Source: Immersiella caudata (taxonomy: Eukaryota; Ascomycota; Sordariomycetes; Sordariales; Lasiosphaeriaceae). From it: 64,000 nt of DNA. The notes under the pieces are model-generated. The model did no database searches, was not told the origin of the DNA, and saw only the letters and a program-made list of their open reading frames with translations. How positions within the stretch are numbered: the stretch's first letter is position 1; each line of letters starts with the position of its first letter. A program made the position numbers and the translations under genes. Location of the stretch: the NCBI GenBank assembly GCA_030512335.1, contig JAULSU010000001.1, positions 7,750,001 through 7,814,000 of the forward strand, written 5' to 3'. Below, one piece after another: positions 50,599-62,854 of this stretch.

Positions 50599-51939
50599 TT
50601 CTACCATGTCGGCTTTACCCCCACTTCAGATATTGTCAAACATCCCAGTAACTTCATGTTTCCCGAAACGTACTACAACCACCTTGCTGCCCGAAACAGA
50701 GTGTTTTTAGAAGCATAATGTTTTCCCATGTTTCGGAATACAATTATCATTTTTTAACATTCGAAATATCTCGTCTTCATCGTCACCATCACGTCAGTGC
50801 ATTCGATCAACATCATTCCTCGTCCGAACAGCTCAATCTGCATCGATACAACGTCAGCGCTCATCCGAATACTGCGGTATTAATGCAGCTTGCATCAACC
50901 GATCGATTGATCAATGCGCTTGCATTGATTGAGACGAATAGATTGATACGCTTGCATCATTAATTGAATGAAGATGTCGATGTGCTGGCATTGAGGAAAG
51001 ATGATGGAGAGGGGAAGAGTTCGAAATTTGACGAAGGGATCCAGCCGTGAAAGATGAGCTTTTTCGAATCACTCCCCGAAAGCTTAACGAAAAGGAGACT
51101 AAAAAGTTCCAGGTCGGGTGGATTGCGACGGAGACCCTCAATATTTCGTGTCAATTCTTCAGGGAGACTGTAACTATAAAAAGATGTTATCGAGAGTGAC
51201 GAAGCAGGCTGATGAGATTGCGTGTGCGTAGGAGGAGGAGCGTTCAGCTAAGGGAATATGCCTTAGATCTCGAGAGCCCCTTCTGAGATTTAGGGTACAG
51301 TTGGTGTTCAGAGAACGCGGGTGGGGAGAACAAGGACAGCGGAGGAGCAGGCGCTGAGAAAAAGCGGAAGCAGGGCGATGCTCCTGCAAAACAGACGAAG
51401 AAGGCGAAGGCCGACTGAGAAGCTTAAAAAGGGCTATGTCTGTGTGGAACTTCTAGCGGAGCGCCTCATTGAGCTTGCGAGCAGTAGAAGTGCAGTTGCA
51501 AAGTGACTTGTCTTTTTAGAAGTGAGGTCAGGAGATAAGCTCCAATAAGTACAAAAGAAACGGCATGAGCGCCGGAACATTGGTTCCTGCGCTCCGCTGG
51601 AGCGGGCACCGTTGGGAATCGAACCAGCAAATTGGGCGAAGGCGACGACATTCCCCGCAACCCCGAGCGTGACCAGGGGATCTATTCTCGACTCTTTCGA
51701 CTTCCCAAAGGGATGCTAGGGGCCGGAAAGTGGACGGCGAGACAGGCCCCTTCAGGATCAAGGAGAGACGGGAAGCAGTGGGAAGAATTAATGCAAACTC
51801 AATTATGAGCTATCTAGGCCTCCTCCCTCTATCATCTCTTCTCGATGATTTGGCCCTCCCTTTCCCATGCAACAGAGCTTGACAATTTCCGTTCCCTCCA
51901 TCTACTTACAGCGGGAGTTCGAGACTTTGCTTCATTCCA
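50599..51939. other. 1.3-kb intergenic region
   Basis: No supported gene. AT-rich stretches around 50700-50960 contrast with the GC-richer genes. A partial tRNA-like sequence on the minus strand at about 51595-51655 (T-loop TTCGATT, no D arm) was not called. Nothing else is recognised. Confidence 0.45.
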
Positions 51940-53164
51940 CTAAGAGTCTACACCCACGTATGTATTAGCATCTTTTGGGATACCAGCATACCAAGATCGC
52001 CTGATCCATTCGGATACAAGTTCTCTGCAGCCTCGGCCGCGGCCTCTAAAAGCTCATCTATCTCACATCCCAGTCCACTCACCTCGAGGATCTGAGATAT
52101 GATATGATGCACTTTGAAGTACTCGGGATCTGGCATTGGAATATCGGCATCATGCTGTTCTAGGTGGATTATAGAAAAGCCCGATTTCGACTCCATGCAA
52201 AATTGCGGTACCATTATAGTTATCTCATACGAGTGCTAAGGTATAGGGTTAGCAATTTGCAAATGTGAAGAATAAAGCAAAAGAAATAATATAAGCCTAC
52301 CGAGACGTTCTCTTGAGGCCAGAATGTAAGCTGGAAATCCCCGAATGCATCATGAACGTCAGTATGCAGAGTAACGACGTTTCCAAGCTGGTTGATACTA
52401 GCTGTATCGATTTTGCCTTGTAGAACCGGGAAGTATCGATAGAGTGTCCACCAGATAAGGGCCTTGTTTTCAGCCTCCAAAGAATCTTTCTCGTTAAAAT
52501 TCCCAAGCGCAAATGGGATGATGTGGGCACATTCTGTGGCACCACACTTGGCCTTTTGAGGTAAGGTGACCTCCTGGTTCTTCACAGAGCGACGGTCAAA
52601 ATGACCTGTGTAGATACACTGGTATCCCTCTCTACGTAGACACTGTCGCTTCAGCTTTATCTGGTCCCGTCGGGAGGGTTCGATAAATGCCACAGTTTGT
52701 TCAATCTCGTCATCTTCTTTGGCAAAGATAGATGGGCGACTAATAGGTGGCGGCGTTTTACCACCAGATGCCTTGACTAGAATAATAACGAGTAAGCATG
52801 TAACCAATCAATTTTGGTAAGTAGCAGGAGGGCGTGGGATTGGCTTACAGGGCAGCAGGATTGCAGCCACGAGGTGGTTAGCGAGCTCGAACAAATTGTC
52901 CTCGGTATCGATCCAGGCCAGAATCTCTGCTGCGAGGATTTTGCGCCCGTCGTCCTCCAGAAACTGGAAGAAGGATCCGAGGATGCACGCAGCGCGGTTG
53001 TGTCTAGCGCTGGCGAGGCCAAACCGATCGAGCTTAACGTTCACCTTAAGACTGGCAAGCTCCTGGTCCGAGATGGCGGACAGCTCCGAGGACAGCACCT
53101 TAGACTTCTTGGCTGGGTGTCCGGAAATCGGCGCCAGATGGCGCAGGGGATCGTCCCAATCCAT
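51940..53164 (-). CDS. HNH endonuclease-domain protein
   Basis: Four exons on the minus strand (52849-53164, 52301-52776, 51992-52235, 51940-51947) give 347 residues. The N-terminal half starts MDWDDPLRHLAPISGHPAKK and is uncharacterised. The middle is the fungal HNH nuclease domain: REGYQCIYTGHFDRRSV, ECAHIIPFALG, LYRYFPVL, NVVTLHTDVHDAFGDF. The HI/H and N/H residues are those of the metal-binding finger, so nuclease activity is plausible. This domain is abundant in Pezizomycotina genomes, usually of unknown function. The 3' end is uncertain: without the last intron (51948-51991, 44 bp, clear branch site) the frame runs on 13 residues to the same spot. Confidence 0.72.
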
Positions 53165-54332
53165 GGTGTTGTTGCCTGCGGCGTATCGTCGTCGGCTTCA
53201 GCTGTGGTTGATGCAGGGCAGCCAGTCACTGCAATTTAGCGACCCCGCTAAATCGACTGACGACATTGGCAGCCGTCCCCACCATCTGTGGCGGTCACGT
53301 GCAAATGATGGCCCTGCACTAACGATAAACACCCACAATCCAAAACCCACACCGTCATTTAAAGACTTCCACAGAGCGCCAACCCACCAACAACCGGCCA
53401 TTTTATCTTTTCTATGTATCTAGCTAATCGAGAGGATAAACCACAGAGCACAAGGTAGCGAGGAGGATGGCTTCGCTTCATGCAAATACAACAGGGACGC
53501 AGGGTGTTTCCTCACCTGCCAGTCGAGTTATCGGAAGTCCATAAGCTTCTTACTGATCTGGTGTCCAAAAGTCCACGAAAAGAAGTCAGTGGATTGACTA
53601 CATCCTCAACAGGCTCTTTCAGCACCTCGAGCAGATCAAAGCGTACAATCTCTCACAGGTCGTCAACGCCCTCAGCGTAGTCCAGGCCTTGACAGTATCG
53701 GTGGCGTCCACGGCGCCGTCGAGGCTCAGAATTGGTGGACTGGATCACCACGCGAGTTGATGGGGTTAAATTGACTGTATTTTTCGCCACCATCATCAAT
53801 TTGGCAACGGAATCATCCATTCTCAGTTACAGAGTCAAATGTATCCCCTTCATCGATAGGAAACTCTAGCCGGGGGGGGGGACTAAAAACGGGCCTCTGA
53901 AGCTGTGCGGTGGCGGCGTATGGGATTACCCAGCTCAGGGAAGAATCAGGGAAAGCTCAGGATAAATCAGCCACAGCTCACCCCACCTCAGGACTACGGA
54001 CGAAAAGGGAAATTTTCTGTGCCCAGATTCGTCGCAGACAACCAGGCTGTTTTCTGCAACCTACTTTGTCTGCAGCGTGACGGTGCCAAGATTGGAGCAA
54101 ATGCAAAGCCGATCTCCTGCAGCGTGAAGTTGTCGTTCTACCATTCGCTAGAAATTGTGTCAGTGGCGCGCAAATCGGCGGGATGTTCACAGCAGGTCTT
54201 GGCCAATCGTGTGATCGCTGCGGCCCACGCCAGAGATATAGCGTCGTCTGTGCCAGCTTCAGTTGGTCGCACTTTCTTCACCAAAACTCGGCCGAAGCAA
54301 GTGCTTGTTCTTCCGTCGGAGCAGCGTCCACG
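53165..54332. other. 1.2-kb intergenic region with possible relic
   Basis: No intact gene. Around 53577-53700 one frame reads QWIDYILNRLFQHLEQIKAYNLSQVVNAL, which looks like real but orphaned protein sequence; no start or partner exon is found. A G run at 53872-53880 is a simple repeat. Confidence 0.35.
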
Positions 54333-57300
54333 ATGGAGTCCGCCAAACCCTTCACCCACTTCCTCCGCCCTCCAACCTCCCATCACCCCTCGCACACGAG
54401 CCTCGCCGCCTCCCACCACTCGAACGTATGGTCCTCCCAATACAACCGCGAAGCCCAAGACGAACAGTCCCGACGCCTCGCCTCCGCAGCCGCGATGCAC
54501 GATGCCGTCAAATCCGCCTCCTTCTCGCGCCTCCAATCCCTCCTCCAAAGCACCCACGACCCCGATGCCCGCGACTCCAAAGCTCGCACCCCGCTGCACA
54601 CCGCCGCCAAGTTCGGACGAATGAGCCAACTTGATCTCCTCCTCGAGCGAAAAGATGTCAACATTGACGCGGTGGATAGGCACAAAGAGACACCGCTGCA
54701 TCTTGCGGCGATGTACAACCACGTCGAATGCGTGGAGAAGTTGTTGAAGGTCGGGGCGAATACGGATATTGCGGATGAGAGGGGGCATTTGCCGCGGTAT
54801 TATGCGTCGAGTGAAGGCGTGAAGAGGTTGTTTGACTGCCCGCCGAGGGTGAAGGGGAGGGGGAGGAAGACTGCCGGAGCGGTTCCGGAGAACAGGATAC
54901 TGGAAGAGGTGGAAGTGCTGTATCTGGCGACGGGGGCGGCGCAGCCGGAAGGGCTGCAGAGGGTGCTGTGTGAGTCGTTCAGCGGAAGCTTTTGGGAACC
55001 AGAGGGGGAGAGCAAGTGGTGCTCGGGGAGTGTGTGGGAGTTGGTGTATGGGGATGACGCGGAGGCGGTCAGGAGGAGGGCGGTGGGATGCAAGTGGTTT
55101 CATCTCTCGGCGGCGAGCGAGCTTTGGGCGAAGGATCTGGCGAGGAACATGTGCGCGGCAAAGGGATATTCGAGCGAGCGGAGCAGAGCCATGCGGGACT
55201 TCGTGGCCAGGGTCTTCAGGGGCGTGGATACCGAGGGGCCGGTGAGGAAGAGCCACTTTGTGGTGAGTGCGGAGCTTCGTACAGCGGCGTAACAGAGCTG
55301 ACCATTGGTCAAAGAGGGAGAGGGCGTCGGAGAGGAAGCTGGCCGAAGATGAGATGTACGCCATCGTGGTAAGTTCAACAGCCGCTCACCTTGCCTCTAG
55401 CCATTTTTGGCTTCCACTAACATTCGTATTCTGCCCAGCTTCCGATCATCGATGTCGACAAAAGAGACTATGTACAGCTGGCGCGAACCCATCGCACTAT
55501 GGTGCTGGACCAGGCGCGAGAGACCGGGACGCTTGCTCTGAGCGCGTTGGACGTCGCCCCGGCAGACCCTTTTCTCGGAATGCATTTGACCAGAATGCTG
55601 CAGTTGAGCAGTTTCCTCGACCAATCTCTCCCACGGAGCCTAGATCAGTCGTATCACGAATACTTGGACGACGCCAAGATGGGGACGCTTGACAGCGACC
55701 AGGTCCTGACACGCTACATCTGTCGGCTCAAGGCGAAGAGCGTCGAACTGGTCAGAAAGCCAGCCGAGAAGCGGTTCTCGATATTCGGTACGGCCAGCAG
55801 TGATAGCATCGTCAGACCTACCTTGCAATCTCCCGACACCTCGACTGCTCCGTCTTTTCAGGAACACGAAGCCGCAAATGCCGGTAATCTCATGCAGAAG
55901 GACCACCAGGGGCAGGATATGCAAGGTCTAGGTGAGCTTTACGAAGAGAACAACGCTCCCGAACCGGATGACCTCATCACTGTTCCTCATTTCTGGCTGT
56001 TCAAGCTAGACACCGACACCATCATTACCCTGTACTCCGAGCGCTTGGATAAGACCAACGAGGCTCGTCTCCACGACCATATCCTTAACTGCGTGAGCGA
56101 CAATCGCGACCTGCAAGACGGTGTCCAGGAAGTCTCCGCCGGTTCGCTGGCCGAGACCATTCTGAAAAGCTGCTTGTCATTTGAAGCCAGGGCCTTCGCG
56201 AAGTGCGTCAACCCATTAACGCCACAGGATTTTCATGACGTGGAGCTGTCTTTCAGCAAGGCCTACTCCAACTCCATTGCTGAAATTGTGAGTTGACTCA
56301 TATGTCAGTTTTGGTTCAGCTGCTAATGTTCGACAGTACACTGAAGCGACTGAGCGCTTTGACGACCTCAAGAACGGGCTCGGCTCCCTCAGTAAAGACC
56401 CCAACGCATTTTACTGCGATGTCAAGGAAGAGACAAAGCTTCTCATCCGCATCGATGACAACATTGGCGAGATACGGATGATCAAGCGGATCCTTCTGAA
56501 TCAAGCAACTACATTCCACCGATTCCAGCGAGCGGTCTTTGGCGATGGCGCCTCTGGTGAAGGACCGTCCCAGGGGTGCGAGTACCGGCCGGGCGTCATC
56601 GACACGTTTGAACAACTTGAGGCGGAAGCCGAACGTGTTCGATCCATGGTAAGTTATCAGCGTACCATGTCTCTTGACCTTTGCTAACTTGCTAGGCCGT
56701 CACGCTTCTCGATCTTCGCCAGCGTGAGGCAGCTATCGAAGATGCCTTGTCCATGGGTGAGCAATCCACCATGCTCTTCATTTTCACAACAGTCACGGTC
56801 CTATTTGTAAGCGTTGGTGCCCCCGTTTCATCACTCAGCACTGACGCCACAGGCCCCTTTGTCCTTTGTATGCGGCCTGCTTGCCATGCCCATCACAGGC
56901 TTCCCGGAAACCTGGTCAGCTTTGCCCCTGACAGAAGTGTTCGGTACGTCCTCGCCACCAATCAATTTCCCCTCTCGAGACGCTGACTCCCAACACAGGA
57001 CTCTCAACCCTTGGAACCGTGGGCTTGTGCGTCATCATGTGGGGCCTGTATAAGATTTACCAAAGCATTGAAGTCGCGCAGCGGAGTAAGGAACGGCAGC
57101 CTCGGAGCGCTCCATCCACAGGGAGCCGTGCCCTCAGCCACGCGGGGGAGGCAGTTGGTAGATGGAGTTTCCCCTCGTCTTGGAAAGTTGCCAGAGGTTT
57201 CAGACCACGACAGAAAGAGGCGGTGCAGTTCAGGAAAGCAGTTGAAAGCGCCAGGCCTGCTGCAAAAGTTGGTGAAGGTGGGCTGGGATACCGCTCTGTT

Positions 57301-57336
57301 GACATTGAGAAGGGTGTGATGGTTGGACCGAAGTGA
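54333..57336 (+). CDS. Ankyrin-repeat protein with CorA-like C-terminal membrane domain
   Basis: Seven exons (54333-55262, 55315-55368, 55439-56287, 56337-56648, 56696-56806, 56853-56943, 56999-57336) give 894 residues. Residues about 45-165 are ankyrin repeats: LQSLLQSTHDPDARDSKARTPLHTAAKFG and DRHKETPLHLAAMYNHVECVEKLLKVGA (partly cited). The middle is the large cytoplasmic domain of fungal CorA-like proteins (HFWLFKLDTDTIITLYSER, a coiled region MIKRILLNQATTFHRFQRAVFG). The end has a helix pair: STMLFIFTTVTVLF then APLSFVCGLLAMPITGFP, the position of the CorA pore helix and its GMN loop. GMN is not conserved here, so magnesium transport is not certain. All introns fit the frame. Confidence 0.82.
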
Positions 57337-58485
57337 AGTCATCAATAGTCACCACAGCACCTGTTCTGGGTATCATTGAGTTGAATTCCTACGAACTTGG
57401 CTTCGATCGCGATAATGGCAAGCGCCGAATATTGCCCGAGAGTTCTATTCTTTGTAAAGGGAAATCGAGAGATTTCCCCGACCCGTTTTATATCCCGTCA
57501 AGACCTCGTGTTATCTCTCAAAACGCCGCTTATTGGCCGACAAGGGATTTCGCCTCTCTGTTGGATACGAAAAGAGGCGTGCCCAGAGGAGCCCTTTGGA
57601 GATCCAAGGGACCCAAGGGCTGTCGGTTGGCCGTGTTTTGGGTGCTGTCAGTCTCTTTGGGGCCAACGAACACGTCAAGGAGCTTGTCAACAAGGGCTGT
57701 CAGCGAGACCCCACGAAGAAGCCATCCAGACGGTTCGCGCTATCGACAAAGATGGTCCCCCCGTTGCACGCTCCGCAGATGCGGCCTGAAAGATGATAAG
57801 ATTTGGCAGGGTTGCGGATCAACAAACGCAATGACCAATTTTTATTTCCGGGAAACTGAAAGTTGCCAACCTCTGAGAAGAAGACAAGAACCTAGTGCTT
57901 GTTTCTCAATCAAGAAACCAAGTCCGGGCTCCACTCAAGAGCTGTCGCCAATCCCTCCCGCCCTATCAAGTTGGCCAAGGCCGCAAACGGCACTGGAGAT
58001 GCCGGCCGCGAGATGCCCGACCAACCCTCTCTCTGACGGTGAGCGGTCGGGGTTCCAGATAGGAGATAACCACCAGGGTCGGGGGCTGTCCATTGGCTCT
58101 TGCAGGGCGAGATGTATCTGTTCTCACCTTAGGTAGCGAGGCATTTTTTCATTCTCGGGAATACGAAGCCGAGGAATCCCTCGCCCTTCAACGATGAAGG
58201 TTGATGTTTCTCACATGTTTCCCCCTTCTCGTGTTCGTCCATCATGCCTGCGTTCTCGTCGACGCGTCGTCAAGAGTCGAGGGTTCAAATTCATCAACCA
58301 CCAAAACAAGGGGGCCCAAAATGGGACACTTCTTCCTTTCAGGTCAAACGTCCTATCTCTAGGCGCTAGTAGATGCGCTTTCTGTCTTTCTATATCCATA
58401 CATCCGCAAATACCGTGGGGTTGTTCCACAGTGATCAGGCTACTGCTAATACCCTTTTTGGCTCCCCCATTTGCCACCTACGCAA
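57337..58485. other. Intergenic region with an ankyrin-like relic
   Basis: About 1.1 kb. Around 57595-57800 one frame reads VSLFGANEHVKELVNKG, very like an ankyrin repeat helix pair, and a second frame IDKDGPPVARSADAA; both run into stops. This looks like a fragment related to, or left over from, the adjacent ankyrin gene. No other coding sequence is supported. Confidence 0.35.
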
Positions 58486-58743
58486 TCAGCTCAACATCTC
58501 GCCTGCTGATTGCTCCATATAAGGCAGGAGCGAAACCACAAGGTATTGGGGGTCGACGACGCCGTTGCCGGGGCCGTTGCCAGGGTTGATGATGATGGTG
58601 GCGTTGAGGTTGGTCTTGTTTTGGACGGCTTCGAGGATGGGGTTCCAGGCTGCGCCGTTGCCAGCGGGATACTGGTAGAGGGGGATGATGAGATGCGTGG
58701 CAACCGCCACGGGCGCGAGTAGGAAGGAAACCTTGAGCTTCAT
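58486..58743 (-). pseudogene. Spherulin-4-like secreted protein, C-terminally truncated
   Basis: 85 residues from MKLKVSFLLAPVAVATHLII. The N-terminus is a signal peptide followed by the start of the spherulin-4 domain: IPLYQYPAGNGAAWNPILEAVQNK, then ATIIINPGNGPGNG and DPQYLV. Family members are about 250 residues long, and the characteristic later blocks (YVxTxYG, GIFFDE) are missing downstream in all three frames that I read. I therefore call a truncated gene, probably a pseudogene. It may still yield a short secreted peptide. No intron that would rescue a longer frame is visible. Confidence 0.55.
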
Positions 58744-60525
58744 GTTTAGAACTTAGGGCGCGAGTGTTTGATTTGGTTGGGTTGGCCAAGGTATGTCTTC
58801 CTCGGAATGTTGGTGGCAAGACGCCCCTTCTTACCTGGCGTCCGCGTAATGGAGAACTTCAGGTCCCCATAGAATGTCATCACAAGGACCGACTTCGATA
58901 TTGCAACACATCTACAAGCAGGTTCGCCGGACCATAGTCGTAGGAGGCGAACCAAGAAAATGAAAGGTTGACAACGAATAGGGATATCGGCGGGCAAGCT
59001 GGATGAGGTGCCTTTCGAAACAGCGTAGATGGTGCCCTCGGACTCTTCATCAGCCTGCGCCGCAACTTCATCGTATGTTGCTCATGTTGCTGGGCTGCTA
59101 ATTACCTACCTGCTGGGCTTTCCGAAACTCGGTACCTTGGACGACGACCACATCGTCACAGTGTCGTGTGAAAATACTGCAATGGCAGGAACTGCCCCAT
59201 GCCCGATTTAGCCAATGCCAGACGCTAGAGTGCTAACACCTCCTGGAGTTCCAAGATATCAATGGGAATACAGGAGCTCAAGTCCGAACCAACAGCATGT
59301 TAGGTATTACGCCGACACCCTCAAACGTTTGGGAATCGCCTTGCAGCGGTTGGTGCGGGGCAAACAAATTCCGCTGCGGATTGCAATCTGTCCACGATGG
59401 ACAGGCGGTGTGTCGAGGGCTGGCAGCCCGGACAGAAGCAGGTGACGACGAATCTACTCACCCCGTGACCGCATCATCTTGAAGTCCGAGGCGCACATTG
59501 GATCTCTCGCCAGGTCGTTGGAAGCAGCAAGCTAAGCGCACTTAATCACGCTCTTATGACCTTGGGTTCATGACGGAAAGGGGTCCTCGCTCCCTGGCCG
59601 AAGGGCAAAAGGGTTCGAGACGTGCGGATACCTTCACCGATCTGTTAAACCGGCTAGGCTCGAGCCTAGAGGTACACCGTAAGCGCTGGAGACGGTCGGA
59701 TATTGATCTCTGGCGGTGCTATGTTTCTGGGAACGTGAGAATGAGGCCAGCAAGGGCTGGATCGCCAAACCTGCAAAACTTCCGGCACCCGGCAGCCGAG
59801 GCATCCAGCTAGTATGCCAGCGCCGAGAGGTGCAACCCGAGTGACTGGAGTGACTTGTTTGCTCTGCTGCAAAGACGGCAAACTCGCTTTTTTCAGCGGT
59901 CAGCCTCATCAATCTGCACAGCATGCGCAGTATCAATACTGTCGTCCGTCCGTTCGTTCCGACCGTGGTTGGTGAGAAGTTGAAGCGGGGTCACGGCCCC
60001 ACCAGAGGGCTCCCTTATCGGGGCTTATCAGTCGAGGTTGAGATCTCCACCTGTCACTCACTTGGCTCCCGTGGCCAAGCTCCCAAAGAAAGAGGAAGCT
60101 CGTAAATGCAGCCCTACCCAAGCGATCGCTTTGTTCTCGGTAGCATGTTTCAATGCCATTGAAATCCCGCGCATCTTTGTGATCATTAGCTGCTGTCAAG
60201 CAAGGGGCAAGGAGTGCAGCAGTTGCAGCAAGCCAAGCCCACGCGCTGAAACGCGGCACGGCCAGCCTGCACGAAAGACGTGTCTCATCCCAATCTTTCC
60301 TCCAACGGCGTGCGCCTGGTCGCTGACCACCACCATTGAAACCAGGTCACACCCGCGGGAGGGTGCAGCATGCAGTCAGTGCGGCTGACAGCGGTAAGAG
60401 CTACCATGATGGGCCATGATGCTGGTGATAAGACGACCTCCACCTCGTCGTCGAGGTCTGTCGTTCCTCAATTGTGTCTTTGGCAGGCAAAAAAACATCT
60501 TGCGGTTTTCTGCTGGCAGAACGCA
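58744..60525. other. 1.8-kb intergenic region
   Basis: No supported gene. The open frames (for example 58880-59071 minus, 59570-59812 plus) have no domain or splicing. The region ends with the promoter of the second DUF3176 gene. A longer start for that gene (60370) is possible. Confidence 0.45.
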
Positions 60526-62539
60526 ATGGGCAGGAATCTCCTCGACCCGGCTCCGCCCTACAAGGGCGCGGCATTCTTGAAGAATGACCCCTTCGCGTCT
60601 AATGCCTCTCCCAAGAGGCCCCCAATTCGCAACGACAGAAAAGATCGCGTTCTGAAGAGATTTCGCCAATTTTGGGTGCCGGACATTCTCTGGTGTCTTG
60701 TTGGGCTAGGTTGCGGAGCGGCGATTGTGGGCGTCCTCGCGAAGTACGATGGAGAGCGACCCCCTGCATGGGCCCTGGGCATCACCCTCAACACATTCTT
60801 GGCATTTTTGGCGACAATCGCAAAGGCATCCTTGCTAATACCGGTTACGCGCGGGCTCGGACAACTGAGATGGGTTTGGTTCTCGAGCGCACCGCGACGA
60901 GCTGATGACTTTGAGTTGTTCGAGGGGGCGACCCGAGGCGCTTTCGGGAGTCTGCGGTTCCTTGTGTCGCTCAAGGGAGGGTAAGTCGACTAAATATCGC
61001 CGAGGATCATGGCGTCGCTAACAATACGGCACTAGTGTCCTCGGATTCCTCGGTGCTCTCGTCATCGTCGCGAGTCTGATGGTCTCTACCGTCACCCAGG
61101 GCGCCATCGACTTCAAAACAAATCCCTTTCCTTCAGTTGGCAATGTCTCCGCCCCTCGAATCACCGTCTTCGATACCGATAGATTCTTCATGGACGGCTC
61201 TGACGACAACTACCACCGCGTCCTCAACATGAAGCAACACGTCACCGCCGGCGCGTACACCCCTTTTACCCAGCCCGTACCTCCCGACAACATCGTCTGC
61301 AGCAGCGGTGATTGCCACTTCCCCGACATTGTTACCCTCGGCGTCTGCAGTGATGTCGCCGACATCTCACCGCTTCTGCGCACGACGACCCTCCCTCCCC
61401 GCGAATGGCCCAACATGCCCGGTCTCCCCTCTGACCTGACTTGGTCTGCTGCCCTCCCCGCCGGCCAAAACCTCACCATCCCGGCCGTCTTCGCGTTTGA
61501 CTTCTTCCTCACCCTCGACCTCGCACCTTCGCTCGCGTTCTCCTCCATGAAGAACCAAACCTTTGCCAACATCTACCTCATCTATTCCAACATTGTCGAT
61601 CTCAACCTACCGGACAAACCTGCCCGCGTGGAATTCCAAGCGGTCGAGATGGCATTTCACTGGTGCGCCAAAGCATACTCCATCAACGTCACCAAGGGCG
61701 TCACACAGATGAAGGAGCTTTCCAGATCATCGGTCGTCCTCTCAGATACGACCACCGCGGTGAACATGCCGCTGAACCTCGCCTTCATCCTGTGTCTGTT
61801 CGAATTGACGCCTACCAAGTGCGAGGAAAACACGTGGGGAAATCTCACGCTGGCGCCACCGCCTGGGTTCGAGAAGCATCCGCCGTTGGTTGTCAACGAA
61901 CTTGCGTCGCTGAGCCTGTCGTCTTTCCTGACGATGTCCTTCTGGAATGGTGTCAAGAGCCCTTTGAACTTGGCGAGCACGGGCGAGATGGAGATCGGGA
62001 CGGAATCCCCTGGAATGTTTAGCGCGTTTGGGAGGAAGTTCTTTCGCGTGCAGGGTGATTTGAGCCTGGCGTTTGCGATCAACATGTACCGAGATTTTTC
62101 TGGGGGCGTCGATCCAGGCAATCAGGTCGATGTGTTGAGGAACTTGACAGGGAACATTGCAAGGGGCGTCGAGAACTTTGTGAGGTCGGATTGGAGGGCT
62201 CACGTGCTGACGGCGCCGCCGGTGGAGGGGGTAGTGTTTGCGGAGACAACATTTGTGCATATTCGGTGGGCGTGGTTGAGTTATTTGTTGGTGGAGCTGT
62301 TGCTGTCGTGTCTTTTCTTGATGGGAATCATTGGATGGACGGCGTTTACGAAAGCACAGAACTTGGGAGGCTCGTCGCTGGCAACACTATGTGCGCTGGA
62401 TGAACCGACGAGGCAGGGACTGGGGCACGTCGGAGACTATGACGAGTTGAGGAGACGAGCGGCACGGGTGCATGTCAGGCTTGCTGAAGGCCCGGACGGT
62501 TTGGCTTTGAGAGAGTGTTTTAACGATGAGGCAAAGTAG
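60526..62539 (+). CDS. DUF3176-family membrane protein
   Basis: Two exons (60526-60980 and 61036-62539) give 652 residues starting MGRNLLDPAPPYKGAAFL. Helices: ILWCLVGLGCGAAIVGVLAKY, LGITLNTFLAFLATIAKASLLIPVTRGLGQ and GVLGFLGALVIVASLMVSTVTQGAIDF. The extracellular part carries Cys pairs (CSSGDCHFPDIVTLGVCSDVAD, partly cited), and the last helix is WLSYLLVELLLSCLFLMGIIGWTAF. The order and the RWVWF, FEGATRGAFGSL and TQGAIDF motifs match the DUF3176 protein at 48404-50598, but overall divergence is high, so they are old paralogues. The frame is open to 60370 upstream; ATG 60526 is chosen as the last Met before the conserved part. Confidence 0.82.
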
Positions 62540-62854
62540 GGGGCGATGGCGGGTCTGAGCTTGCAGGGGGAGAGAACTGATGATACCTTTCACGAAGTAA
62601 TGGAATTATGATTAACGACAAAGCGGCCCCACAACACCTCATGGGCATGAGAGCAAAACGATAGTGGCCTGAACCGTGCATAGACCATAGGGTCTCGGGT
62701 CATATGTCTGCCATAAAAGTATGGATGGGATGAGAGCGTGTGGGACCTGTTGTTCATCGCAACTGACTCTTCCGTTCCGGCACCTCTCCGCCAACTTTCA
62801 CAGTCGACGTTATTCATCGCGCCACCCCATCAACATACTCCGTCTCTAAACAAC
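62540..62854. other. Intergenic region
   Basis: About 315 bases; terminator and promoter space. Nothing else is seen. Confidence 0.4.

Noticed and set aside
51590..51660. tRNA-like T-loop (TTCGATT) with partial acceptor pairing on the minus strand
   Set aside because: Only about 57 nt between the acceptor halves, a mismatched T stem and no D arm.
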